A stretch of DNA of 64,000 nucleotides from Desulfovibrio sp. Huiquan2017 (GTDB lineage Bacteria; Desulfobacterota; Desulfovibrionia; Desulfovibrionales; Desulfovibrionaceae), in NCBI RefSeq assembly GCF_017351175.1, contig NZ_JAFMPN010000020.1, forward strand, positions 1-64,000, written 5' to 3'. The position numbers and the translations under genes are program-made. Positions within the stretch are counted from its first letter, which is position 1; the number at the start of each line of letters is the position of its first letter. This document shows, one piece after another, positions 27,741 to 36,536 of the stretch. Below the pieces are notes generated by a model. That model did not search any database, was not told where the DNA came from, and saw nothing but the letters and a program-made list of their open reading frames with translations.

Positions 27741-27760
27741 GCCGCCTCCGGGCGGCCCTT
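27741..27760 (+). terminator. terminator after ridA
   Basis: GCCGCC-TCCG-GGCGGC followed by CCTTTTGCG. A second, longer hairpin without a T run (GCGGCCCGT ... ACGGGCCGC, 27675-27700) lies directly after the ridA stop. Confidence 0.6.
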
Positions 27761-27962
27761 TTGCGTGTGGCGTACGGTCCGTCCGTTGGAGGAATTATTG
27801 ATAGTTGACCGTAAAGGTGATGAGGACTGGCCCTGGAAAAGGAGCGAGAGTTCGATTGCCCCGCCCCGGGCTCGATCGCCTGCCGGGCGTTCGCGCTGTT
27901 CCTCGACGCGGTTGATTTGGCCCCACATTCCATGGAACCGATGCGCCAGGAAGCTGGTCCCG

Positions 27963-27987
27963 GAAAAACGACATTTTCGGGTGACAC
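27963..27987. repeat. GAAAAAYGACA-type motif copy 1 (outside the island)
   Basis: The block GAAAAACGACATTTTCGGGTGACAC matches, with few differences, 28170-28192 (inside the left end) and 44850-44875 (right end, overlapping the integrase stop). Two occurrences near the island ends fit integrase arm-type sites; the copy outside the island suggests a scar of an earlier element. Confidence 0.4.
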
Positions 27988-28012
27988 ATGAAAAGAAAAG
28001 GCCTTACGCGGC

Positions 28013-28084
28013 GTGCGTAAGGCCTTGTATTTCCTTGGCGTCCCCAAGGGGATTTGAACCCCTGTTAACGGCGTGAAAGGCCGT
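28013..28084. repeat. left att copy of the tRNA-Glu island
   Basis: 72 bp identical to 44902-44973, containing the 3' part of tRNA-Glu (28036-28084). Similarity, no longer perfect, continues leftward to about 27960. Confidence 0.92.
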
Positions 28085-28169
28085 AAACAATCAACCGGAA
28101 GGTCGCTTACTTCCGTTATTTCAATGGGTTGAAAACGCCATATTTACCACAAAAACCATAGTTGCCGCT

Positions 28170-28192
28170 GAAAATGACACTTGGGTGACACG
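28170..28192. repeat. motif copy 2, possible integrase arm site
   Basis: GAAAATGACACTTGGGTGACAC, about 90 bp inside the left boundary; compare 44850-44875 just inside the right boundary. No gene is present in 28085-28254. Confidence 0.4.
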
Positions 28193-28254
28193 CAAAATTT
28201 GCCGGAAGGAGAAGCGGGAGGAATTGGTGCTCGCCCAATCGTTCGGTGTTCGAC

Positions 28255-29637
28255 TCAGAAATAGTACACGCACCGGAGTTCGCCCCTGGCTGCGTTGAGC
28301 TTGTTGCCGAACTCGGTGTCGGAGGAACCGAGCGGCAGGATGAGCCGGGGCCTCAATTCGAAGTTGGACGTGAGCATGTAGGACGCTTCGGGGTTGAGGG
28401 AGAGGCTTCGGTCCCCGAGGTTCATGATGACGGTCGCCGTTGTCGTCAGATAGAGGATGTTGAAAGGCTCCTTTTGGGAGACTCGGAAATACAGGTAGTC
28501 CTGCCCGACGCTGCTCCGGTTGTAATCGGACGATACCTTTTTGCTTTTGTTCAGGTCGGCGGCGTTCCCCGTGGCCTGATAGGTGTCGTAGGCCGTGTGC
28601 ACGTAATCGTAGTAGGTTTTCAGTTGCGAGGCGGTATACCCCTCTCCGTTGTGATAGTATTCAAGGAGATAGGTCGTCTCGTCCTCGGTCAGGTAGCGTG
28701 CGCCCAGGAGGAAGCTCCAGGCGTCGTGTTCGTGGATGCTGCTGGTCCCGTCACTATTGAAAACAGTCTGCTCATGGCCCAACCGGACCGCCGTTTCGCC
28801 GTGGATGGCGAAATTGTCGGTGATATTCGTGGCGAAGTCGATGCCGAGGGACGTATCGTAATGGTCGCCGCCCATGGCCATGACGTCTAGGTCCACATCG
28901 GCCAGCAGGAAGTAGAGTTTGCTCCCGTAGAGAACGCTTTCGTCCGTTGCCAGCCCCGTGTTCACCCGCTCCCATACGGGGACGACCACCGGGGTGAACG
29001 CCAATGTCTGCAACGGGCCGTCGAAGCTGAAGATCGCATCGGCGACGCCCATGACGTAGCCCTCGCGGCTCTGGTCCGGGTCGTCCACATCCTTCGGACG
29101 GCTGGCGAAGCTCACGGGGTTCCAAGCATATCCCTTGCCCCATTTGAGGACCTTTTTCCCGGCCTCCAGCGTGAACCGGGGGTCCGGCCTCCAGGAGGCC
29201 ACGCCTTCCTCGAGCATGACTTGACCGGCCCAATGCTTGTCTTCCTTGAAAAAGCGTTCCGACGGCTCGTCAGGCTCGCTGGCCGCCGACAGGGGCAACT
29301 GGCTCCACCCGACGTCGGCACGTGGACGGGCATAGAATCCGAACGTCTCGTATTTCAGGGACATTTCGGGCTTGATCTGGAACAGCATGTCCGCCTGGAG
29401 TTCGTCCTTCGGGGAATCGAAGAAGCGTTGCTCGTACACCGCAGAATTCCTATTCATAAGACGTTCGTACATCCGAAGCTCGGCCTGCCCCCAGAACTCG
29501 AAGAGCTTTTCTTCCATCGCGGGAATATCAAAATCCGCATCGTACAGGGGCTCATCCTGGGCAAGGGCCGAAGCCGAGGCAGCCAGGATGAGCGCCAAGC
29601 AGAAGAACGGCCCGAGCCATGTACCGGCTTTCATCAT
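28255..29637 (-). CDS. outer-membrane beta-barrel protein
   Basis: 460 aa from ATG at 29637 (GGGAAG upstream); earlier in-frame starts at 29652-29655 overlap the preceding stop. Signal peptide WLGPFFCLALILAASASALAQ. The mature chain is rich in alternating strands and ends in the outer-membrane signature (VYYF, terminal Phe). Central blocks EAGKKVLKWGKGYAWNPV and GDHYDTSLGIDFATNI resemble porin-like proteins that accompany LolA-like and ABC/MMPL genes. Last gene of the leftward operon, so a likely outer-membrane partner of the exporter. The substrate is unknown. Confidence 0.75.
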   Translation of the reverse strand: MMKAGTWLGPFFCLALILAASASALAQDEPLYDADFDIPAMEEKLFEFWGQAELRMYERLMNRNSAVYEQRFFDSPKDELQADMLFQIKPEMSLKYETFGFYARPRADVGWSQLPLSAASEPDEPSERFFKEDKHWAGQVMLEEGVASWRPDPRFTLEAGKKVLKWGKGYAWNPVSFASRPKDVDDPDQSREGYVMGVADAIFSFDGPLQTLAFTPVVVPVWERVNTGLATDESVLYGSKLYFLLADVDLDVMAMGGDHYDTSLGIDFATNITDNFAIHGETAVRLGHEQTVFNSDGTSSIHEHDAWSFLLGARYLTEDETTYLLEYYHNGEGYTASQLKTYYDYVHTAYDTYQATGNAADLNKSKKVSSDYNRSSVGQDYLYFRVSQKEPFNILYLTTTATVIMNLGDRSLSLNPEASYMLTSNFELRPRLILPLGSSDTEFGNKLNAARGELRCVYYF

Positions 29638-29651
29638 TCTGCTTCCCGCCA

Positions 29652-30401
29652 TCACTGACGAAGGGTTTCTATCCGCGGCAGGTAGTTGAGGGTGAAGACT
29701 TCATCCGAGAAGTCCCTGGCCTTCATCCGGGCGAAGATCATCACCGAGAGGTACCCCTTGTGGAGCGGGCTGTCCGTCTCGACAATGGCCGGGCGGACGA
29801 ATCCGTCGCCGAAGTCGGTCATCTTCTTGAAATGCAGGGTTTTGATCAGCATCCCGGACGCCGCGAGACACTTGATCTCCGTCGGAACCAACCGGTCCTT
29901 GGCCACCAGCATCTCCAGCCTGTCATAGGCAACCTCGTTGGTCTTCGCCTTCAGGCGAAGCAAATAGGCGTCACCGCTTTCCTCCAAGGATTCGGGCGTA
30001 TATTCGGCACTATAGTCTAGGCGCATGATATCGGCATTGTTGAAGATGCCACCCGTCACCGATTGGAGGCTGGTTATCCTGACCGGTTTGGCCACGCTCG
30101 GAATGTGGAGCCACATGTTGTCGCCTAGGCGCAAGGTCCCGCGCCCCTTGTCGCTGGAAGGCTCCAGGAAGACGGAGGCCACCATGTCCTGGCCTTTCTT
30201 GATGGTGTAGAGGACATATTCCCTTTTGCTCCCGTCCGGCTCGATGTTGATGAGCTTGCGGTAGGATTCGTAGCTGACCGGGGCCAGGTTGCGGTCCACG
30301 GCCAGGAGCACTTCCCCTGCATCCATGGCGGAAGCCTGATTGCCGCCGCCAAAAACAAGGCAGACGGCAGCAACGAACAGGACATATTTCAAAGAGTACA
30401 T
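29652..30401 (-). CDS. LolA-like outer membrane lipoprotein-sorting protein
   Basis: 249 aa from ATG at 30401 (GAGGA upstream, 19 bp after the permease stop). Signal peptide YVLFVAAVCLVFGGGNQASA. The mature part is a beta-rich LolA-like domain with YVLYTIKKGQDMVASVFLEPS, GTLRLGDNMWLHIPSV and the YLLRLKAKTNEVAYDRLEMLV strand. Such proteins are typically encoded beside FtsX-type or MMPL permeases and a barrel protein, as here. Likely a periplasmic shuttle for a hydrophobic substrate. Confidence 0.78.
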   Translation of the reverse strand: MYSLKYVLFVAAVCLVFGGGNQASAMDAGEVLLAVDRNLAPVSYESYRKLINIEPDGSKREYVLYTIKKGQDMVASVFLEPSSDKGRGTLRLGDNMWLHIPSVAKPVRITSLQSVTGGIFNNADIMRLDYSAEYTPESLEESGDAYLLRLKAKTNEVAYDRLEMLVAKDRLVPTEIKCLAASGMLIKTLHFKKMTDFGDGFVRPAIVETDSPLHKGYLSVMIFARMKARDFSDEVFTLNYLPRIETLRQ

Positions 30402-30420
30402 GTGCGGTATCCTCATGCGG

Positions 30421-31674
30421 TTATACGTGGCCGAGCGCATCGACGGGTTCCATCCGGCTTGCCTTCCACGCGGGTTGCAGCGCCGCCAGGGCGGAGGCCA
30501 CCAGGACGATGGCCGACAGGAAGAGCATTTCGCCGGGGTTGATGTCCGGACGCACGATTAGGTTATCCATCCGCCCGAAGGAGAAGGCCACTCCAGCCGC
30601 CTTGAAGGCCAGCAGACCGCCCACGCCCAGGATCAGGCCGAGCGCCGTCCCCAGCACGCCCAGGAGCACGCCCTCGGCCACGAAAAGCGACATGATCGTT
30701 CCGGGGGAGGTTCCCATGGCGGCGATGGTCCCGATTTCCCGCACACGCTCGAAGACCGACATCAGCATCACGTTGAGCACGCTGATGAGGACGATGGCGA
30801 CCATGACGATCTTCACCGTGACCAGCATCAGGTCGATCATGTTCGCGATATTGGAGAACGGCGACAGCTTGTCCCAGGTGTGCAGCTCGAAGGCGGGCTG
30901 CCCCTTCTTGTTCGTGAATCCGCCAAGCGTTGCCGTGAGCGACCCGGCGATGGACTTCAGCTTGTTGAAGCTGGAAACCCTGACCACGATCTCGGTGACC
31001 TCGCCCGGTTCGGTGCGCAGGAGGCTGCGGGCGTCCTCGATGTGCATGTAGGCGTCTTTTCCGCCCGGTCCCATGAGGTCTTCGATGATTCCGGCAAGCT
31101 GAAATTCCATGCCGTTTACCGAGCCGTCCTTGTTGGTGGCGACCAGCACCACGGAGTCGCCGGGCTTCATCCCCAGGCTCTTGGCCACCTTTTCGGGAAT
31201 GACGACCTGACCCTTTTCGAGCAGGTCTTCGCCGGAGCCGGGGGCTCCCTGCTTCATCCTGCCGGCCAATGCCGTGCAGACGGCCATTTCCCGTTTCGGG
31301 TCGATGGCCGAAAGCCTGACGTTGGTGCTTTCCATATAGTTGCTGAGGACCGCGCCGAGCTTCAGCCTGGGCGCATACGCCTCCACGCCGGGGGTGGCGT
31401 CGAGGGTTTCCGCGATTTTCTTGTACGCCTGCCCCTTCATGTTCAGGTTGAGGGGCATGGTGTCGATGGATGAAAAATAGCCTTTGCGATGGATTTGCAT
31501 GTGCCCGATAACCGAATCCGTGATGATGCCGATCATCATGGACTTGAACGATCCGGCGAGGCCCGAGAACATGACCACCATGCACACGCCGATGACGATG
31601 AGCAGGGAAGTGAGGGCGGTACGCCGTTTGTAGCGCGCCAGATTGCGCAGGGCGATCTTGAATATGTTAAGCAT
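30421..31674 (-). CDS. ABC transporter permease, MacB/LolC (FtsX) type
   Basis: 417 aa from ATG at 31674 (GGAGG upstream). One N-terminal membrane helix (RYKRRTALTSLLIVIGVCMVVMFSG), a large periplasmic MacB-core-like domain (about 45-270) and three C-terminal helices with FERVREIGTIAAMGTSPGTI, the FtsX coupling segment. It overlaps the ATPase by 8 bp. Works with the LolD-like ATPase to extract or transfer substrate from the inner membrane. Confidence 0.88.
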   Translation of the reverse strand: MLNIFKIALRNLARYKRRTALTSLLIVIGVCMVVMFSGLAGSFKSMMIGIITDSVIGHMQIHRKGYFSSIDTMPLNLNMKGQAYKKIAETLDATPGVEAYAPRLKLGAVLSNYMESTNVRLSAIDPKREMAVCTALAGRMKQGAPGSGEDLLEKGQVVIPEKVAKSLGMKPGDSVVLVATNKDGSVNGMEFQLAGIIEDLMGPGGKDAYMHIEDARSLLRTEPGEVTEIVVRVSSFNKLKSIAGSLTATLGGFTNKKGQPAFELHTWDKLSPFSNIANMIDLMLVTVKIVMVAIVLISVLNVMLMSVFERVREIGTIAAMGTSPGTIMSLFVAEGVLLGVLGTALGLILGVGGLLAFKAAGVAFSFGRMDNLIVRPDINPGEMLFLSAIVLVASALAALQPAWKASRMEPVDALGHV

Positions 31675-32377
31675 GGTCGTTGCCTCCCTGGATAAGCGGA
31701 TTTCCGGCAAGCAGCCTGCCGTCCTCAATGCCGTGCACCACATCGGCGTGTTCGACGATGCGCGGGTCGTGGGTGGAGAAGACGAAGGTGGTCCCGTAGG
31801 TGTCCCGCATCTTTTTCATCAGATCGATGATCTTGTGGGCCGTATCATGGTCGAGGTTGGCGGTGGGCTCATCCGCCAGCACCACCTCCGGGTTGGTCAC
31901 CAGCGCCCGGGCCACGGCCACGCGCTGTTTCTGTCCGCCCGAAATCTGGTCCGGCCGCTTGTCCTTCTGGTCCGTCATGCCGACGGCCTCCAGAACGGCC
32001 ATCACGCGTTCCCGCCGTTCGCTCGCCGAAGTCCTGGTGATCATGAGCAGAGGGTACTCTATGTTCTCATACACGCTCAGGACCGGGATGAGATTGAACG
32101 ACTGGAAGATGAAGCCGAGATGCTTGCCGCGAAAATTCGCCGCCTCCTTCTTGCCCAGTGTGTCCACCCTGGCGCCGGTCACCCGGACCTCCCCGGACGA
32201 CGGCTTGTCCATGCAGCCGATGATGTTCAGCAGCGTGGTCTTGCCGCTGCCCGAAGGCCCGACGAACGTGACGAGTTTCCCTTTCTCGATAGAGACGGTG
32301 ACCTGTTTCAGGGCTTCGGTTTCGACCTCCCCCGTCAGGTATTTTTTCGAAATGCCGTTCAGTTCGATCAGCGACAT
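31667..32377 (-). CDS. ABC transporter ATP-binding protein, LolD/MacB type
   Basis: 236 aa. Walker A GPSGSGKTT, Q-loop FIFQSFNLIPVL, signature ISGGQKQRVAVARAL, Walker B VVLADEPTANLD and switch His in FVFSTHDPRI. AGGAG precedes the ATG. Paired with the overlapping FtsX-type permease gene. Confidence 0.92.
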   Translation of the reverse strand: MSLIELNGISKKYLTGEVETEALKQVTVSIEKGKLVTFVGPSGSGKTTLLNIIGCMDKPSSGEVRVTGARVDTLGKKEAANFRGKHLGFIFQSFNLIPVLSVYENIEYPLLMITRTSASERRERVMAVLEAVGMTDQKDKRPDQISGGQKQRVAVARALVTNPEVVLADEPTANLDHDTAHKIIDLMKKMRDTYGTTFVFSTHDPRIVEHADVVHGIEDGRLLAGNPLIQGGNDHA

Positions 32378-32424
32378 GGTTTTCTCCTGTATGCATGGCC
32401 CAAGGGCATTCCCCGGCCATGCCG

Positions 32425-32922
32425 TTAATCCCGTTCCGGTTTTCCTCCGGTCATTATCCCAAATCCGGGCCTGCGGCCTCCGTAATCCCGAATCGCCTGG
32501 ATCAACCCGGAAAACTGATCCGGCCGCAACACGCTTTTCTCATGGAGCAGGAGACGAAGAACCTCGTCTTTCATGTCGCCCTGGTTCGCAAGAATCTTTT
32601 GCTGAATGACTCGGATCACCTCTTCATCGGCAACGGGTTTGTCCAGCAACTCAAGCAACTGCTTTCGCAACTGCATCGTTTCCCGGCGGATGCGGTCGGT
32701 GTTGGTCTTGAAGGCCAAGGCATAGGGCTCCAGTGCCTTCCATTGTTCGGGAGTCACCTGCACGCCTTCATACCTCGCTGCAAAAAACTGGTCACCAGAA
32801 GGGCGGGACTTTTCCAGCGGTGTCTGATTCTGCCCGGAAAAATGCTGCATCCCCCAGAACAGGATGAAAGCGACGTTCAATCCTACCGACAGGGCCAGCA
32901 AAGACCGCTTCAAATAATGCAT
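32425..32922 (-). CDS. Spy/ZraP-like periplasmic heavy-metal-resistance protein (island copy)
   Basis: 165 aa with an N-terminal signal/anchor (SLLALSVGLNVAFILFWGM) and a helical periplasmic domain with QLRKQLLELLDKPVADEEVIRVIQQK. This is the Spy/CpxP helical hairpin pattern. Starts 3 bp after the anti-sigma gene. Functional counterpart of the chromosomal gene at 6121-6540; likely periplasmic sensor or chaperone. Confidence 0.72.
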   Translation of the reverse strand: MHYLKRSLLALSVGLNVAFILFWGMQHFSGQNQTPLEKSRPSGDQFFAARYEGVQVTPEQWKALEPYALAFKTNTDRIRRETMQLRKQLLELLDKPVADEEVIRVIQQKILANQGDMKDEVLRLLLHEKSVLRPDQFSGLIQAIRDYGGRRPGFGIMTGGKPERD

Positions 32923-32925
32923 GGT

Positions 32926-33399
32926 TTACAACCTCCCCCCGTCGCTGAATCCGGCCAGCACTGCGGCTTCGATCGACCCGCCGGGAGCGGCGCTCAGGGA
33001 CGCGAAGACCGTTTTCTCCGTCTGCATCATAGTCCGTTCCGAAACCGGATTGCCGTGGCTGTTCCACCCGAGCAGGCCGCCCAGAAGCAGGCCTGCCGCC
33101 AAGGCTGACGCCGTGGCCGTCGACCCCAGCCACCTGCGGGCGATCACCCGGAAGCCTCCCTTTTTCGGGGTGTCGAAATACTCCCGCGAAGCCCGGGCCA
33201 TGATCCGGTATCCCAGATCGCCCGGCATCTCCGGAATGCTCAGGGAAGCAAGAGGCGCATCCAATGCCTCCAACCCGGCAAGACGCTCCCGGCATGACGC
33301 ACACCCGTCCAGATGACGTTCCATATCCCGCATCTCCCGTTCGGGCAGTTCCCCGTCCAGGTAGGCGGAAAGACGTGTATGGCAATTTCGGCAATGCAT
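32926..33399 (-). CDS. zinc-finger anti-sigma factor
   Basis: 157 aa from ATG at 33399 (GAGG upstream); two further in-frame ATGs lie upstream. N-terminal zf-HC2/ZAS domain with MHCRNCHTRLSAYLDGELP and HLDGCASC (His-x3-Cys-x2-Cys pattern). One membrane helix (about 95-115, TASALAAGLLLGGLLGW) and a periplasmic tail. It would hold the adjacent ECF sigma factor at the membrane until an envelope signal arrives. Confidence 0.85.
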   Translation of the reverse strand: MHCRNCHTRLSAYLDGELPEREMRDMERHLDGCASCRERLAGLEALDAPLASLSIPEMPGDLGYRIMARASREYFDTPKKGGFRVIARRWLGSTATASALAAGLLLGGLLGWNSHGNPVSERTMMQTEKTVFASLSAAPGGSIEAAVLAGFSDGGRL

Positions 33400-33466
33400 G
33401 TGTGTCGACCTCATTTCCATTAAACGATCCAAGTCCGGAAAACCCCCGGCTTAGACCGAAAAAAGT

Positions 33467-34015
33467 TCATCGTGATCCCAGTTTATCCCGCAAGGCCTCG
33501 CGTCCCCTGGACAGCAGCCGCTCGACGCCCTTCCGTGACGTTTCAAGAACAACGGCCATTTCATCATAACCGAGCCCTTCATAGTACCGAAGCACGACGG
33601 CCATGCGAGGCCTGGGAGGGAGAGCGTCCAATGCCCGGCGCACGCGGGCCGCGTTCTGGTTCATTATCAACGCCTCCTCCTGCCCGGGAGACGAATCGGC
33701 CAATTCCGGATAGTCGTCCGCCTGTTCCGTTTTTTTTCTTTTGGCATGATCCAGGCAGAGCCGGGAGATGATGACGTGGAAGAAGGTCTTGAAACGCGCG
33801 GTACGGCGATAGCGGCCAGACGCGCCGAGCAGCCTGATGAAGGCGGCCTGGACGATGTCTTCGGCATCGTTCCCGGAGCCGAGAAAACGGCAGGCAACGC
33901 CCCAGGCCCAGGACTGGTGGCGTCGGACGAGTTCCCCGAAGGCCTGCCGGTCCCCGTTGCCCGAGGCCTCCAACAGGACTTCGTCCGGGAGTTGCGATCG
34001 GGACCTATCAGGCAA
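33467..34015 (-). CDS. ECF RNA polymerase sigma factor (island copy)
   Basis: 182 aa if TTG at 34015 is the start, supported by GGAGG six bases upstream and an 8-bp overlap with the ABC permease stop; the longer frame to 34129 would lie inside that permease. Region 2: DAEDIVQAAFIRLLGASGRYRRTARFKTFF; region 4: LPPRPRMAVVLRYYEGLGYDEMAVVLETSRKGVERLLSRGREAL. It lies inside the export operon, so it probably drives the operon itself. Confidence 0.87.
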   Translation of the reverse strand: MPDRSRSQLPDEVLLEASGNGDRQAFGELVRRHQSWAWGVACRFLGSGNDAEDIVQAAFIRLLGASGRYRRTARFKTFFHVIISRLCLDHAKRKKTEQADDYPELADSSPGQEEALIMNQNAARVRRALDALPPRPRMAVVLRYYEGLGYDEMAVVLETSRKGVERLLSRGREALRDKLGSR

Positions 34016-34745
34016 TCCACCGCCTCCGGATGTTTCGAAGGCTCGCCCAGAACAGCGCCGCACAGAACAGGCCGAGTACAGGCAAGTCCAGATACCATGG
34101 CAGAATGTGGCCGCCATGGACAGCACCATGCAGGACGTCGGCCCCGTAAGTCAGGGGCAGTACGTAGGACACGGGCTGGAGCAGGGCGGGCAGCCTCTCG
34201 ATGGGGAAGAAGAGCCCGCACAGGAAGATCATGGGAAAACGGAAGAAGTTGGAAAAGGTCTGCGCCTCGAACACCTCGCTGACGGCCACCGCGATGAACA
34301 GTCCCTGGAACGTGGAGGCCACCGCGATGAGGATCACTGCGGGGATGAACTGCGCCCAGGCGATCTGGGCGAGGTCGGTCAGGAACAGGGCCATGATCAC
34401 GGGTACAAAGGCGTTGCACACGCCGAAAAAGATCGCCCCGCTCGTCTTGGCAAGCATCAGGAGCTCAAATGACATGGGTGCCAGCAACAGCCGTTCGAAG
34501 GAGCGGTTTTTCTTCTCGAAGGTCACCGTGACCGCGAGCATGGAGGTGGTGCCGAACAGGATGGAGATGGCCACCACGCCGGGGAGTAGCTGCGGAATGC
34601 TTTCCAGCCCGCTCCCGGAGCGGATGAAGAACATGGCTGTCCACGCCAGGGGGAAGATGATGCCCCAGCTCACGTTCGGCGGTTTCAGATAGTAGGTGCG
34701 CATGTCTTTTGCCAAGATATTCCAGAAGGCGATCAGCTTGTTCAT
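34008..34745 (-). CDS. ABC-2 type permease (drug/polysaccharide export)
   Basis: 245 aa with six predicted membrane helices. The ABC-2 region TYGADVLHGAVHGGHILPWYLDLPVL and PMIFLCGLFFPIERLPALLQPVSYVLPLTY match the DrrB/NodJ group. It overlaps the ATPase gene by 4 bp and the sigma gene by 8 bp. Confidence 0.88.
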   Translation of the reverse strand: MNKLIAFWNILAKDMRTYYLKPPNVSWGIIFPLAWTAMFFIRSGSGLESIPQLLPGVVAISILFGTTSMLAVTVTFEKKNRSFERLLLAPMSFELLMLAKTSGAIFFGVCNAFVPVIMALFLTDLAQIAWAQFIPAVILIAVASTFQGLFIAVAVSEVFEAQTFSNFFRFPMIFLCGLFFPIERLPALLQPVSYVLPLTYGADVLHGAVHGGHILPWYLDLPVLGLFCAALFWASLRNIRRRWIA

Positions 34746-35722
34746 TTCTTTCCCCCCTTCATCTCCTTCTCGTGATGCATGGCACCGGATTCTATGCCCG
34801 TTATCTGCACGAAAACATCCTCAAGCGAGAGGCGTATCCGACGCGCTTCCGTGACCGTGAATCCCTGTTCCTCGATTCGGCGCACCAACGGCCCCACATG
34901 CACGGGGGAGTCCGATTCCACACGGATCGACTGTTGCTCGGGGGGCGAGATAACCAGCGAGGGGAAGGCCTGGCTCAACCCTTCACGAACCTTTTCCGTC
35001 AAGGCCTCCTGGCAGGTGATTTCGAGGACATGCCGTCCTTGCAGGGGCTGGATCAGGTGTTCCACCGAGTCAACGCCGACGATGCGCCCGGCAACGATGA
35101 AGGCGATGCGGTCGCAGAGCCGTTCGGCCTCCTCGATGTAGTGGGTGGTCAGGAAGATGGTCGTCCCGGCCTGATGCAGGTCGGCCACGAGCTGGCGTAT
35201 CTGGCGTCCGCTGGCCACGTCGATGCCCGTGGTGGGTTCGTCGAGGAACAGGATGTCCGGCCGGTGGATGATGCCCGCCGCGATGGTGAGCTTCCGCTTC
35301 ATCCCCTTGGAGTACCCGCCGAACTTTCGGTCGGCAGCCTTGACGAGATCGAAATCGCGCAACAGCGCCTTTGCCCGTTCCCGGCGCTCGTCCTTCCGGA
35401 TGCCATACAGCGATGCGCAGAAACACAGGTTCTCGAACCCGGTCAGCTCGGGGTAGAGGTTGCTCTCGTCGGGAACCACGCCGATCAGGTGCTGGGCGAC
35501 CCTCGGGCTTTGGGTGCAATCGACGCCGCACAGTCGAATGTTCCCGGAATCCGGGCGGGCCAATCCGGTGAGCATGTTGATGGTCGTGGTCTTTCCAGCC
35601 CCGTTCGGCCCGAGAAATCCGAACAGCTCTCCCCGCTCCACGGCGAAGGATACGCCGTCCACGGCCTGCACTCCTTCAAACCGCTTGCTCAGGCCTTCGA
35701 CCGCTATTGCTTCGTTCATCAT
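34742..35722 (-). CDS. ABC transporter ATP-binding protein, DrrA-like
   Basis: 326 aa from the ATG-ATG at 35722 (GGGAGG upstream); the frame is open into the TauE-like gene. Walker A GPNGAGKTT, Q-loop VVPDESNLYPELT, signature GGYSKGMKRKLTIAAG, Walker B ILFLDEPTTGID, switch His in FLTTHYIEEAE, and a C-terminal extension (about 235-315) typical of DrrA. Forms an exporter with the overlapping ABC-2 permease. Confidence 0.9.
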   Translation of the reverse strand: MMNEAIAVEGLSKRFEGVQAVDGVSFAVERGELFGFLGPNGAGKTTTINMLTGLARPDSGNIRLCGVDCTQSPRVAQHLIGVVPDESNLYPELTGFENLCFCASLYGIRKDERRERAKALLRDFDLVKAADRKFGGYSKGMKRKLTIAAGIIHRPDILFLDEPTTGIDVASGRQIRQLVADLHQAGTTIFLTTHYIEEAERLCDRIAFIVAGRIVGVDSVEHLIQPLQGRHVLEITCQEALTEKVREGLSQAFPSLVISPPEQQSIRVESDSPVHVGPLVRRIEEQGFTVTEARRIRLSLEDVFVQITGIESGAMHHEKEMKGGKK

Positions 35723-35774
35723 CAGGATGGACCTCCCGAACCGATTCTTGTTTTGATCTGTTTCGGCGTATTCA

Positions 35775-36536
35775 TCAAACCCCATAAAAACCCTGATGCA
35801 ACAGCTTGGCGCACAATCCGAACAGGAGCAGGCTGAACAGGAGCCTGACCGTCCGGCCCGTCAGCCTGGTACTCATCAGCCTCGCTCCGGCCTGACCGCC
35901 GAGAAAGGCGACCACCGCCGCAGGTAACAGGAAATACCAATCGACCTCCCCCATGGATGCGTATCCCAGGAATCCGGTGAGCGAGGAGAAGCAGACGATG
36001 AAGGTGGATGAAGCTGCAGCCGTCTTGGTCGGAATTTTCAAGAAGAAGATAAGCAAGGGGACGATGAAGACCCCGCCTCCGATTCCCAGCAACCCGGCCA
36101 TCAGGCCGATGACCGCGCCGATAATCGCCCCGCCGATAATTTTGGTTGTTCTTGCCCGCTCCACCGTCCGGTCGTCGCCCTTGGGCGAAAACAGCATGCG
36201 CACCGCCGCCAGAAAGAGAATGACGGCCACGATCATCAGGAACGGTTTCGTTTCGATCCGGGTGTTCAGGTAAGCGCCGATCGGCGCGGCCGCTGCGGAA
36301 AACAGGATCAGCGGGATCGAAAGGGAGAAATCGACCATCCCCTTTCGCGAATAGGCGTACGCCGCCGATCCCGCAGCCGTGAGGTTCAGGAACAGGGATG
36401 CGGCGGCCGCCTCGCCCTTCGCCATGCCCAGAAGCACGAACAGCGGCGAGAAGACAAGCCCGCCGCCGAGACCGACCATGGTCAGCAGGAGTGAGATGAA
36501 AAATACGCCTGCAAGCAAGACAACGGGTAGGCTCAT
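35775..36536 (-). CDS. TauE/SafE-family sulfite/organosulfur exporter-like permease
   Basis: 253 aa, about eight membrane helices, with the paired family motifs GLGGGLVFSPLFVLLG (first half) and LLGIGGGVFIVPLLIFFLKIPTKTAAASS (second half). First gene of the leftward operon, 52 bp before the ABC ATPase. TauE/SafE proteins move sulfite, sulfoacetate or similar anions. A second, divergent family member is at 37886-38827. Confidence 0.88.
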   Translation of the reverse strand: MSLPVVLLAGVFFISLLLTMVGLGGGLVFSPLFVLLGMAKGEAAAASLFLNLTAAGSAAYAYSRKGMVDFSLSIPLILFSAAAAPIGAYLNTRIETKPFLMIVAVILFLAAVRMLFSPKGDDRTVERARTTKIIGGAIIGAVIGLMAGLLGIGGGVFIVPLLIFFLKIPTKTAAASSTFIVCFSSLTGFLGYASMGEVDWYFLLPAAVVAFLGGQAGARLMSTRLTGRTVRLLFSLLLFGLCAKLLHQGFYGV

